A stretch of DNA of 15,713 nt from assembly GCA_039807785.1 (NCBI GenBank), contig JBDHRX010000075.1, forward strand, positions 1 through 15,713. The letters run 5' to 3'. This DNA is from Zeimonas sp039807785 (GTDB taxonomy: Bacteria; Pseudomonadota; Gammaproteobacteria; Burkholderiales; Burkholderiaceae_E). Below, piece after piece: positions 1 to 6,507 of this stretch (the stretch's first letter is position 1; each line of letters opens with the position of its first letter). Position numbers and translations under genes: made by a program. A model generated the notes under the pieces. The model saw only the letters and a program-made list of their open reading frames with translations, was not told the DNA's origin and did no database searches.

Positions 1-1822
1 GCAGCGCCTTGATCACCCGGTGCGTCAGCAGGTCGGGATAACGCCGGATCGGCGAGGTGAAGTGCGTGTAGGCATCGTAGGCGAGCCCGAAGTGGCCGCT
101 GTTGTCGGGCGCGTAGATCGCCTGCTGCATCGAGCGCAGCAGCATTGTCTGCAGCAGCGCCGAGTCGGGGCGCGCGCGGATCACCGCGGCGAGCTCGGCG
201 TAATCGCGCGGCGACGGCTCGTCGCCCCCGCCCAGGGCCAGCCCGACGCTGCGCAGGAACTCGCGCAGCAGTTGCAGCCGCTCGGGCGTCGGGCCTTCGT
301 GGACCCGGAACAGCCCGGGGTGGCCGCTGCGGCGCATGAAGTCGGCCGTGCAGACGTTGGCGGCCAGCATGCATTCCTCGATCAGCCGGTGCGCGTCGTT
401 GCGCTGGCTCGGCACGATCCGCTCGATGCGGCCGGCCGGATCGCAGACGATCTTCGTCTCGACCGTCTCGAAGTCGATCGCGCCGCGCGCCTGGCGCGCC
501 GCGGCGAGCGCGCGGTACAGCTCGTGCAGCGTGCGCAGCCCCGGCAGCAGGGCCGCGCGCGCCGGCGTGGGCGACTGCGCCGTGCTGCCCGACAGCAGGC
601 CCCATACCTCGTCGTAGGTGAGGCGCGCGGCCGAATGCATCACCGCTTCGTAGAACTGGTAGGCGCGGATCCGGCCGCCCGCGTCGATCACCATGTCGCA
701 GACCAGCACCAGCCGGTCGACCTGCGGGTTCAGCGAGCACAGGCCGTTGGAGAGCTTCTCGGGCAGCATCGGGATCACGCGCCGCGGGAAGTAGACCGAG
801 GTGCTGCGCTCCAGCGCGTCGACGTCGAGGGGGTCGCCGGGCCTGACGTAGTGCGCGACGTCGGCGATCGCGACGATCAGGCGAAAGCCGCTCGCGCGCC
901 GCGCGCGCGCGCCGGGCGTGCGCGGCGCATCGCCGGACGGCGCCACGCCGATCGACGCCCCGTGCGCGGGCACCGCGTCGATCGGCTCGCAGTAGACCGC
1001 GTCGTCGAAGTCGCGCGCGTCCTCGCCGTCGATCGTCACCAGCGGCACGTCGCGCAGGTCGACGCGGCCCTTCAGGTCGGCCGGCCGCACCGCGACCGGC
1101 AGCGCCGCGGCCTGGGCGACCGCCGCCTCGCCGAAGGCGTGCGGCACGTCGAACTTGCGCACCGCGATCTCGATCTCCATGCCGGGATCGCCGATCTCGC
1201 CCAGCACCTCGACCACGCGGCCGATCGGCGGCGCCTGCCCGGACGGCGGGTCGACGATCGCCACCGTCACCACCTGGCCGTGCTGGGCCCGGTGGGTATC
1301 GCCAGGCGGGATCAGGATGTCGTGCTTGATGCGCTTGTCCTCGGGCACGACGATGTGCACGCCGCGCTCGTTGAGGAAGCGCCCGACCAGGCGCCGGTGC
1401 GCGCGCTCGGTGACCTCGACGATGCGCCCCTCGGGGCGGCCGCGGGAATCGTAGCCGGTGCGCTTGACCAGGGCGCGGTCGCCGTGCATCACCTTCTGCA
1501 TCTCGCGCGGCGAGAGGAACACGTCGGGGCCCCCGGCATCCGGGATCAGGAAACCGAAGCCGTCGCGGTGGCCCTGTACCCGCCCCGCGGTCAGGTCGAG
1601 CTTGCTCGCGAGCAGCAGCACGCCCTTGCGGTTCGGCAGCAACTGGCCGTCGCGCTCCATCGCGAGCAGGCGCCGGTTGAGGTTGTCGAAGTGGGTCGCC
1701 GGCACCTCGAGCCGCTCGGCCAGCTCGGCCGGCGTCATCGGCACGTCGGCGGCGCGCAGGCACTCGAGGATCGCCTCCCGCGTCGGCGCGAACCAGGTCG
1801 GGGAAATCGGGCGTCGCGTCAC
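1..1822 (-). CDS. rnr: Ribonuclease R, 3' end cut off by window edge
   Basis: Processive 3'-to-5' exoribonuclease of the RNase II/RNB family, which degrades structured RNA, including rRNA and mRNA decay intermediates, in the cytoplasm. About 607 codons are visible; the family is usually near 800 residues, so the end of the RNB domain and the C-terminal S1 domain lie outside the window. In order I see an N-terminal helix-turn-helix-like segment (about residues 12-70), cold-shock/OB segments (from about 80, RVQGHRDGFGFLIPD), and the RNB catalytic domain. The acidic metal-binding motif GEDARDFDDAVYC lies around residues 266-278, followed by SVYFPRRVIPMLPE and, at the edge, HFTSPIRRYPDL (587-598). 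The start is a GTG. It is the only usable start before an in-frame TAA upstream, and GGTGAG lies just before it. Residues about 282-310 form a low-complexity insertion not present in the E. coli enzyme. The gene is divergent from the tRNA-Leu gene. Confidence 0.95.
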   Translation of the reverse strand, partial: MTRRPISPTWFAPTREAILECLRAADVPMTPAELAERLEVPATHFDNLNRRLLAMERDGQLLPNRKGVLLLASKLDLTAGRVQGHRDGFGFLIPDAGGPDVFLSPREMQKVMHGDRALVKRTGYDSRGRPEGRIVEVTERAHRRLVGRFLNERGVHIVVPEDKRIKHDILIPPGDTHRAQHGQVVTVAIVDPPSGQAPPIGRVVEVLGEIGDPGMEIEIAVRKFDVPHAFGEAAVAQAAALPVAVRPADLKGRVDLRDVPLVTIDGEDARDFDDAVYCEPIDAVPAHGASIGVAPSGDAPRTPGARARRASGFRLIVAIADVAHYVRPGDPLDVDALERSTSVYFPRRVIPMLPEKLSNGLCSLNPQVDRLVLVCDMVIDAGGRIRAYQFYEAVMHSAARLTYDEVWGLLSGSTAQSPTPARAALLPGLRTLHELYRALAAARQARGAIDFETVETKIVCDPAGRIERIVPSQRNDAHRLIEECMLAANVCTADFMRRSGHPGLFRVHEGPTPERLQLLREFLRSVGLALGGGDEPSPRDYAELAAVIRARPDSALLQTMLLRSMQQAIYAPDNSGHFGLAYDAYTHFTSPIRRYPDLLTHRVIKAL

Positions 1823-1835
1823 GGGCTCACCGGAA

Positions 1836-1865
1836 ATTTGACAAATCGCTCCGCTCGATTAAACT
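1836..1865 (+). promoter_or_regulatory. Putative sigma-70 promoter of tRNA-Leu
   Basis: A perfect -35 hexamer TTGACA (1838-1843) is followed after 16 bases by TAAACT (1860-1865), which matches the -10 consensus at four of six positions. This is the only AT-rich island in the rnr/tRNA gap and it reads towards the tRNA, which would begin about 60 bases after the predicted transcription start. The -35 box is embedded in an 11-base palindrome ATTTGACAAAT (1836-1846), which could be a coincidence or a binding site. The same stretch lies 14 bases upstream of the rnr start on the other strand. No equally good promoter for rnr is visible. Confidence 0.6.
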
Positions 1866-1890
1866 CGCGGGCTCTACGCGTGTCGGGCTC

Positions 1891-1915
1891 GTTCCCGGCA
1901 CTGCCCGCCGGGAAC
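1891..1915 (+). repeat. 9-bp perfect inverted repeat in the tRNA-Leu leader
   Basis: GTTCCCGGC (1891-1899) and GCCGGGAAC (1907-1915) are perfect complements separated by a 7-base loop. The hairpin ends 16 bases before the tRNA 5' end, inside the predicted precursor leader. No T-run follows on either strand, so it is not an intrinsic terminator. It could be a precursor-processing structure or a regulator site for rnr, tRNA-Leu or both; this role is inference. Confidence 0.6.
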
Positions 1916-1931
1916 GCCCGGCAGGCCCGTC

Positions 1932-2018
1932 GCCCAGATGGCGGAATTGGTAGACGCACCAGGTTCAGGTCCTGGCGGTGGCAACACTGTGGAGGTTCGA
2001 GTCCTCTTCTGGGCACCA
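1932..2018 (+). tRNA. tRNA-Leu, anticodon CAG
   Basis: An 87-base tRNA with encoded CCA (2016-2018). The acceptor arm GCCCAGA (1932-1938) pairs with TCTGGGC (2008-2014). The anticodon stem is CCAGG/CCTGG (1959-1963, 1971-1975) around loop TTCAGGT, placing anticodon CAG at 1966-1968, which reads CUG leucine codons. A long variable arm (about GCGGTGGCAACACTGT) and the T-loop GTTCGAGTC are present, as expected for a class II tRNA-Leu. CUG is the dominant leucine codon in genes as GC-rich as these, so this is a major-use tRNA. It is the only plus-strand gene in the window and has its own promoter and terminator. Confidence 0.97.
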
Positions 2019-2025
2019 TCGAAAC

Positions 2026-2047
2026 AGCCCGCGCGAGCGGGCTTTTT
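2026..2047 (+). terminator. Rho-independent terminator after tRNA-Leu
   Basis: A 7-bp stem AGCCCGC/GCGGGCT (2026-2032, 2037-2043) closed by a GCGA tetraloop is followed by a run of five T (2043-2047). It begins 8 bases after the tRNA CCA end, ideal for ending the tRNA transcript. It sits between convergent genes. On the minus strand the stem is followed only by GTTTC, so termination of the phosphoribosyltransferase transcript there would be weak. Confidence 0.9.
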
Positions 2048-2056
2048 CGTGCGCGG

Positions 2057-2072
2057 CGCGCGTCGACGCGCG
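2057..2072. repeat. 16-bp perfect palindrome in the convergent gap
   Basis: The sequence CGCGCGTCGACGCGCG is its own reverse complement. It lies between the tRNA terminator and the 3' end of the phosphoribosyltransferase gene. It could form the 3' hairpin of the long minus-strand transcript, but no T-run follows it, so any terminator role would have to be Rho-assisted. Much of it is simple alternating CG and chance is possible in DNA this GC-rich. Confidence 0.45.
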
Positions 2073-2126
2073 ATCCGCCGGCCCGCGAGGCGTTCCGGCC
2101 CGCATGCCGGGCGAGCGCGCCGCCGC

Positions 2127-2633
2127 TCAGGCCCCGCGCGCCTTCAGGCCGGCCGGCCGCAGGCGATCGTACTGCTCGAACGGCTGATGGATCCACGGAT
2201 TGGTCGGCAGGTATTCGACGCAGTAGTCGGGCTGCGCCGCCGAGGCGCCCTTGCGCCATAGTACCGCCGAGCGGATCTCCTCGGCCTGCGGATACCGTGC
2301 GCGCAGCACCGGTAGCACCTGCACCAGCGTCGCGCCGGTGTCCACCAGGTCGTCGACCAGCAGCCAGCGCGGCCCCGGCAGCGGCTGCGCCGATGCCAGG
2401 TGCTCGCCGACCAGCAACCGGCCCTGGGTGGTGCCGGCCGCGGCGCGATAGGAACTGGTGAACAGCACCCCCAGCGGCCGCTCGAACAGGCGCGAGAACA
2501 CGTCGCCGACGCGCAACCCGCCGCGCGCCAGGCAGACCACCGCATCGAAGCGCCAGCCCGATTCCCAGACCTGGAGCGCGAGCCGCTCGACCAGCCGGTT
2601 GTAGTCGTCCCAGGAGACGTGCAGGTCCTTCAT
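2127..2633 (-). CDS. Phosphoribosyltransferase (xanthine/hypoxanthine-guanine type, COG2236-like)
   Basis: A 168-residue type I phosphoribosyltransferase. It carries the PRPP-binding signature LLVDDLVDTGAT (residues 91-102), with the paired acidic residues and TG typical of the fold, after an N-terminal segment with CLARGGLRVGDV (34-45) that forms the first PRPP loop. The C-terminal YLPTNPWIHQPFEQYD is characteristic of the small COG2236 group rather than of classical Hpt or Apt. It likely transfers ribose phosphate from PRPP to a purine base in salvage; which base cannot be told. It starts 21 bases after purA and no good Shine-Dalgarno precedes its ATG, so translation may be coupled to purA. 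Position after purA supports a purine role. It ends the minus-strand gene run. Confidence 0.85.
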   Translation of the reverse strand: MKDLHVSWDDYNRLVERLALQVWESGWRFDAVVCLARGGLRVGDVFSRLFERPLGVLFTSSYRAAAGTTQGRLLVGEHLASAQPLPGPRWLLVDDLVDTGATLVQVLPVLRARYPQAEEIRSAVLWRKGASAAQPDYCVEYLPTNPWIHQPFEQYDRLRPAGLKARGA

Positions 2634-2654
2634 CGGGGCGCGCGGGCACGGGGG

Positions 2655-3947
2655 TCAGTGGAACGGATGCCGCAGCAGGATCGTCTCGTCGCGGTCCGGG
2701 CCGGTCGAGACGATGTCGATCGGGGCGCCCGCCACTTCAGAGAGGCGCTCCAGGTAGCGGCGCGCGTTGACCGGCAGCGCGTTCCAGTCGCGCAGCCCCA
2801 CCGTGCTCTCGCTCCAGCCCGGCATCTCCTCGTAGACCGGCTCGCAGTCGCCCACCGCGTCGGCGCCGAACGGCAGCAGGTCGAGCGTGCGCCCGCCGCT
2901 GCGGTAAGCGGTGCACAGCTTCACCACCGGCAGGCCGTCGAGCACGTCGAGCTTGGTGACCACCAGCCCCGAGATGCCGTTGAGCTGGATCGAGCGCTTC
3001 AGCGCGGGCGCATCGAACCAGCCGCAGCGGCGCGCCCTGCCGGTCACCGATCCGAATTCCTTGCCCACCGTCGCCAGATGGCGCCCGACCTCGTCGTGCA
3101 GCTCGGTCGGGAACGGTCCCGAGCCGACCCGGGTCGTGTATGCCTTCACGATCCCCAGCACGTAGTGCAGCGACTGCGGACCCACGCCCGCGCCCGCGGC
3201 GGCCGAGCCGGCCACGCAGTTGCTGCTGGTGACGAACGGATAGGTGCCGTGGTCGACGTCGAGCAGCGCGCCCTGGGCGCCCTCGAACAGCAGCGAATCG
3301 CCGCGCGCCATCGCCTGCGCGAGCAGCGCCGGCACGTCGGCCACCATCGGCGCGATCCGCTCGCCCAGGGCAAGCGCCTCGTCGGCGACCTGCGCGCCGT
3401 CGACCGGCTGCGCGCCCAGGTAGTGCTTCAGCGTGAAGTTGTGGAGGTCGAGGACCTCCTCGAGCCGGGCGCGAAAGCGCGCCGGATCGGCCAGGTCCTG
3501 GACGCGCAGCGCGCGGCGCGCCACCTTGTCCTCGTAGGCGGGGCCGATGCCGCGCCCGGTCGTGCCGATCTTGGCCTCGCCGCGCCGCGCCTCGCGCGCC
3601 TGGTCGAGCGCGACGTGGTACGGAAGGATCAGCGTCGAGGCTTCGCTGATGCGCAGGCGCGAGCGCACCGAGACGCCCGCCGCCTCGAGCTCGCCGATCT
3701 CCTGCAGCAGCGCCGACGGCGACACCACCACGCCGTTGCCGATGTAGCAGATCACGCCCTCGCGCAGGATCCCCGACGGGATCAGCCGCAGCACCTGCTT
3801 GCGCCCGCCGATCACCAGCGTGTGGCCGGCGTTGTGCCCGCCCTGGAAGCGCACCACGCCGCGCGCGGTGTCGGTCAGCCAGTCGACCACCTTGCCCTTG
3901 CCTTCGTCGCCCCACTGGGTCCCGATGATGACTACGTTCTTTGCCAT
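2655..3947 (-). CDS. purA: Adenylosuccinate synthetase
   Basis: Joins IMP and aspartate using GTP to give adenylosuccinate, the first committed step to AMP, in the cytoplasm. The 430-residue length matches the family (E. coli 432). Visible motifs are GTQWGDEGKGK (9-19, P-loop with catalytic Asp14), GGHNAGHT (36-43, catalytic His42), GTTGRGIGPAYEDK (IMP site), FEGAQGALLDVDHGTYP, TTRVGSGPFPTE, TGRARRCGWFD, TKLDVLDGL (guanine recognition) and STGPDRDET near the end. The open frame continues 317 codons upstream against hisZ coding sequence in another frame, but the conserved MAKNVVIIGTQWGDEGKGK fixes the start at 3947, with AAGAG about 8 bases before it. It follows hisZ by 41 bases and is probably co-transcribed with it. 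Confidence 0.98.
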   Translation of the reverse strand: MAKNVVIIGTQWGDEGKGKVVDWLTDTARGVVRFQGGHNAGHTLVIGGRKQVLRLIPSGILREGVICYIGNGVVVSPSALLQEIGELEAAGVSVRSRLRISEASTLILPYHVALDQAREARRGEAKIGTTGRGIGPAYEDKVARRALRVQDLADPARFRARLEEVLDLHNFTLKHYLGAQPVDGAQVADEALALGERIAPMVADVPALLAQAMARGDSLLFEGAQGALLDVDHGTYPFVTSSNCVAGSAAAGAGVGPQSLHYVLGIVKAYTTRVGSGPFPTELHDEVGRHLATVGKEFGSVTGRARRCGWFDAPALKRSIQLNGISGLVVTKLDVLDGLPVVKLCTAYRSGGRTLDLLPFGADAVGDCEPVYEEMPGWSESTVGLRDWNALPVNARRYLERLSEVAGAPIDIVSTGPDRDETILLRHPFH

Positions 3948-3979
3948 GTCCGGCTCTTGTCTCGAAGAGATGGGATCGG

Positions 3980-3998
3980 CCCGGCCGTTCAGGCCGGG
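3980..3998 (-). other. GC-rich hairpin across the hisZ stop codon
   Basis: CCCGGCC (3980-3986) and GGCCGGG (3992-3998) can pair as a perfect 7-bp stem around a 5-base loop that contains the hisZ TGA. No U-run follows, so it is not a normal intrinsic terminator. It may stabilise the upstream message or modulate purA translation; that is inference only. Confidence 0.4.
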
Positions 3999-5200
3999 TC
4001 GATGCGGCGCAGGGTCCAGCGCCCTGCCTGCATGACCAGCTCGCGGTCGCAGGCGAATTCCTGTTGCTCCTGCTCGTGGCCGGGCAGCGCCTGGATCACG
4101 ATCTCGCCGGCGACCCGCAGCGCGGCCACGGTCTCGAGCAGCGCCGGGTCGTCGGACCACGGGGCGCGGATCGCCGGCACCGGCTCCGCGTCGGCCCCCA
4201 GCCCGGCCAGCGCGCGCAGCTCGATCGAGAATCCGGTCGCGGGGCGCGCGCGCCCGAACGCCCGGCCGACGTCGTCGTAGCGGCCGCCGCGCGCGATCGC
4301 GTTCGGCAGCCCTTCGACATACGCGGCGAAAGTGATCCCGTTGTGGTAACGGTAGCCGCGCAGGTCGGCCAGGTCGACCGACAGCTCGACGCCGGGCCAG
4401 GAGCGCCACAGCGGCGAGGCGCACAGGCGCTCGAGCTGGTCGAGCGCGGCGGTGATCGGCGCCGCCGGCGGCAGCGCCGCGCGCGCGCGCGCGAGCGGCG
4501 ATTCGCCCTGCGCCGGCGACCCGGCGTCCTCGCCCGCCACCCGTCCGTGCAGGCCGGGCAGCGCGCGCAGCGCGGCGCGCAGCGACGGCGAGGCGTCGCA
4601 CAGCCACTCGTCGAGCCCCGGAACGTCCCGGCCGCGCAGCAGGCCGTACAGCGCCTCGACGTCGCGCCCGCGGGCGCCGCCGTCGAGCTCGAGCAGCGCC
4701 GGAACGATCGCCGCGTGGCACAGGTCGATGCGCACCCGGCCGACTCCGGCCGACGCGAGCGAGCGCACCAGCAGCTCGATCACCTCGAGGTCGGCCTCGA
4801 TCCCCGCGTGGCCGTACAGCTCGGCGCCGGCATGGATCGGCTCGCGGGTGGCGAACAGCCCCTGCGGCCGCGTGTGCAGCACCGACCCGGCGTAGCACAG
4901 CCGCGTGACGCCCGCCCGGTTGAGCAGGTGCGCGTCGATGCGCGCCACCTGCGGCGTGATGTCGGCGCGCAGGCCCAGCGTGCGCCCGGAGAGCTGGTCA
5001 ACCAGCTGGAACGTGCGCAGGCCGAGGTCCTGGCCCGAACCGGTGAGCAGCGAATCGAGGTGCTCGATCAGCGGCGGCATGACCAGCTCGTAGCCGTACG
5101 ACCGGTACAGGTCGAGCAGGCGCCGGCGCAGCTCCTCGATGCGGCGCGCTTCCGACGGCAGGACGTCGGCGATGTTCTCGGGCAGCAGCCAACGCAACAT
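3989..5200 (-). CDS. hisZ: ATP phosphoribosyltransferase regulatory subunit HisZ
   Basis: A 403-residue paralogue of the histidyl-tRNA synthetase catalytic core. In species with short-form HisG it forms the hetero-octameric first enzyme of histidine synthesis and carries the allosteric site. The sequence has the class II synthetase-like blocks LRADITPQVARIDAH (77-91), RPQGLFATREPIHAGAELYG (111-130) and RGYRYHNGITFAAYVEGLPN, then ARGGRYDDVGRAFGRARPATG. It lacks the C-terminal anticodon-binding domain present in HisS. The start chosen is MLRWLLPENIADVLPSEA, the conserved N-terminus; a 65-codon in-frame extension upstream runs through the leader repeats and promoter and is rejected. An Ala/Arg-rich stretch around residues 235-245 is coded by a 16-base alternating CG run (4478-4493). 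hisG is not in the window. Confidence 0.95.
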   Translation of the reverse strand: MLRWLLPENIADVLPSEARRIEELRRRLLDLYRSYGYELVMPPLIEHLDSLLTGSGQDLGLRTFQLVDQLSGRTLGLRADITPQVARIDAHLLNRAGVTRLCYAGSVLHTRPQGLFATREPIHAGAELYGHAGIEADLEVIELLVRSLASAGVGRVRIDLCHAAIVPALLELDGGARGRDVEALYGLLRGRDVPGLDEWLCDASPSLRAALRALPGLHGRVAGEDAGSPAQGESPLARARAALPPAAPITAALDQLERLCASPLWRSWPGVELSVDLADLRGYRYHNGITFAAYVEGLPNAIARGGRYDDVGRAFGRARPATGFSIELRALAGLGADAEPVPAIRAPWSDDPALLETVAALRVAGEIVIQALPGHEQEQQEFACDRELVMQAGRWTLRRIDPA

Positions 5201-5226
5201 GGGTGATCTCGTCGTGCTCCATACGG

Positions 5227-5280
5227 GTCCGGACGGCGGGTCCGGACGGCCTGCGAACGGGGTCCGGGCGGCGTCCGGAC
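5227..5280 (-). repeat. Four GTCCGGAC-type palindromes in the hisZ leader
   Basis: The 8-base palindrome GTCCGGAC occurs at 5227-5234, 5240-5247 and 5273-5280, with a one-base variant (GTCCGGGC) at 5262-5269. Each copy is flanked by G-rich sequence. Start-to-start spacings are 13, 22 and 11 bases. All lie between the predicted transcription start and the hisZ ATG. Possible roles are repeated operator half-sites or competing RNA stems controlling hisZ-purA; neither is shown by the sequence. Confidence 0.6.
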
Positions 5281-5297
5281 GGGGCTCGACCGGCACC

Positions 5298-5319
5298 GGC
5301 GCCCGCCGCGGGCGGCGCC
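5298..5319 (-). other. Very GC-rich stem near the 5' end of the hisZ leader
   Basis: GGCGCC at 5298-5303 pairs with GGCGCC at 5314-5319. The inner bases can alternatively pair GCCCGC (5301-5306) with GCGGGC (5308-5313). The two arrangements compete and, in RNA, would lie about 20 bases after the predicted start of transcription. Confidence 0.4.
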
Positions 5320-5344
5320 CCGGGCGCGATCGGCAAAACTCGTT

Positions 5345-5350
5345 ATTGTA
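5345..5350 (-). promoter_or_regulatory. Predicted -10 box of a hisZ-purA promoter
   Basis: On the minus strand the hexamer TACAAT, five of six matches to the sigma-70 -10 consensus, sits in an AT-richer island (CTACAATAACGAG) in the 202-base gap upstream of hisZ. No convincing -35 hexamer is found 16-18 bases upstream, so an activator or weak -35 would be needed. The predicted leader is about 135-140 bases long and holds the GTCCGGAC repeats. This gap is the largest in the minus-strand gene run. Confidence 0.5.
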
Positions 5351-5402
5351 GGGCTTCTCGGCGCCTGCCGGGGCCATCCGGCGCGAGCGCCGCAAGCCCG
5401 GG

Positions 5403-5588
5403 TCAGGACAGCAGCAGCAGGAGCACCCCCGCCAGCGCCGCGCCGATCCCGACGAAGCGGATCTGCCCGTCGCGCAGGCGCGCCACCTGCAGGAACATCT
5501 CGCGCCAGCGCGCCGGCGCGAGCAGCGGCATCAGCCCCTCCAGCACCAGCAGCAGGCCGATCGCCCTCAGCCAGTCGTCCGACGACAC
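5403..5588 (-). CDS. DUF2065 small membrane protein (YjeT family)
   Basis: A 61-residue protein with two hydrophobic segments: about residues 7-24 (AIGLLLVLEGLMPLLAPA) and 44-60 (RFVGIGAALAGVLLLLLS). These are joined by a charged loop RWREMFLQVARLRDGQ, so it is a predicted two-span inner-membrane protein. Length, the LEGLMPLLAP motif and the place directly after hflC match the DUF2065 family, whose E. coli member YjeT lies between hflC and purA. Molecular function is unknown; the constant link to hflC suggests the FtsH-HflKC membrane quality-control complex, which is inference. The start is a GTG, 19 bases after hflC. A 6-bp stem (CGGCGC/GCGCCG, 5379-5392) lies just after its stop but lacks a T-run. 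Confidence 0.9.
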   Translation of the reverse strand: MSSDDWLRAIGLLLVLEGLMPLLAPARWREMFLQVARLRDGQIRFVGIGAALAGVLLLLLS

Positions 5589-5607
5589 GACGGCCGCCCG
5601 CCGATGC

Positions 5608-6486
5608 TCAACGCGGCCGGTCGCCCGGCGCCTTGAAGAACCGGAAGAACTCGGACGAGGGATCCACCACCATCAGGTCGCCGCGCGTGCGGAACGACGC
5701 CCGGTACGCCTCGAGGCTGCGATAGAAGTTGGCGAACTCGGGGTTCTGCCCGAACGCGGCCGCGAACAGCGCCACCGACTTGGCGTCGCCGTCACCCTTG
5801 GTGCGCTGCGCGTCGCGGTAGGCCTCGGCGAGGATCACCTCGCGCTGCCGGTCGGCATCGGCGCGGATCTTCTCGGACTCGGCGGCGCCGGTGGCGCGCC
5901 GCTCGTTCGCGACCTGCTTGCGCTCCGACTCCATCCGCGCGAACACGCGCTCGGACACCTCGGGCGCGAAGTCGACCCGCTTGAGCCGCACGTCGATGAT
6001 CTCGGCGCCGATCTGGCGCGAATCCTCGTCGACCTTGGCGCGCACGTTCTCGACCACGCGCTCGCGCTCGCCCGAGATCATGTCGGCGACGGTACGCCGC
6101 GCGACCTCGTTGTTGAGCGCGTCGCGCAGGCTGCGGTTGATCCGGTCGACCGCGACCTGCTCGCTCCCGGACACCGACCGGATGTACGCGCGCGGGTCGA
6201 CGATGCGCCACTTCACGAAGGTGTCGATCATCACGTTCAGCTTCTCGGACGTGATGAAGCGGTCGCTCTCGGCGGTGTCGATGGTGAGGATCCGCTTGTC
6301 GTAGTACGCGACGTTCTGGAACGGCGGCGGCAGCTTGAAATAGAGGCCGGGCTGGTCGGTCACCTGGCGGATCTCGCCGAGCGCGTAGACGACCGCGAAC
6401 TGGCGCTGGTCGACGACGAAGACGCACGACATGAAGACCACCAGCGCGACCAGCGCGCCGATCACCGCGGGGACGATTCGATTCAT
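5608..6486 (-). CDS. hflC: FtsH modulator HflC (SPFH family)
   Basis: Partner of HflK in the large membrane ring that encloses FtsH and modulates its proteolysis of membrane and cytoplasmic substrates. The protein has 292 residues (E. coli 334). An N-terminal membrane anchor (about residues 4-25) is followed by VVDQRQFAVVYALGEI, the start of the SPFH/prohibitin domain. A long charged helical region follows (REREVVENVRAKVDEDSRQ through ESEKIRADADRQREVILAEA), and the family-typical end is VVDPSSEFFRFF. A GGAG lies about 10 bases before the ATG. The gene is 21 bases after hflK and probably translated from the same message, giving matched subunits. Confidence 0.97.
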   Translation of the reverse strand: MNRIVPAVIGALVALVVFMSCVFVVDQRQFAVVYALGEIRQVTDQPGLYFKLPPPFQNVAYYDKRILTIDTAESDRFITSEKLNVMIDTFVKWRIVDPRAYIRSVSGSEQVAVDRINRSLRDALNNEVARRTVADMISGERERVVENVRAKVDEDSRQIGAEIIDVRLKRVDFAPEVSERVFARMESERKQVANERRATGAAESEKIRADADRQREVILAEAYRDAQRTKGDGDAKSVALFAAAFGQNPEFANFYRSLEAYRASFRTRGDLMVVDPSSEFFRFFKAPGDRPR

Positions 6487-6507
6487 GGGTCGGGGCTCCG
6501 TGGCGCG

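Noticed and set aside
1819..2649. A minus-strand frame of 276 codons spanning the tRNA, terminator and phosphoribosyltransferase region
   Set aside because: It crosses a tRNA on the other strand and lies in another frame of the phosphoribosyltransferase gene; no motif is recognisable.
4478..4493. A (CG)8 run, and similar CG runs near 891-912 and 14740-14752, as possible phase-variation or Z-DNA sites
   Set aside because: Such runs are common as Ala/Arg codons in DNA of this composition, and a slip would usually change the frame of an essential or core gene; no sign of an on/off design.
3948..4898. A 317-codon upstream extension of purA in the same frame
   Set aside because: It overlaps hisZ in another frame, is Arg/Ala-rich without motifs, and the family N-terminus MAKNVVIIGTQWGDEGKG marks the true start.
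5201..5395. A 65-codon N-terminal extension of hisZ
   Set aside because: It runs through the promoter and leader palindromes, has biased Arg/Pro composition, and HisZ proteins start near MLRWLLPENIADVLP.
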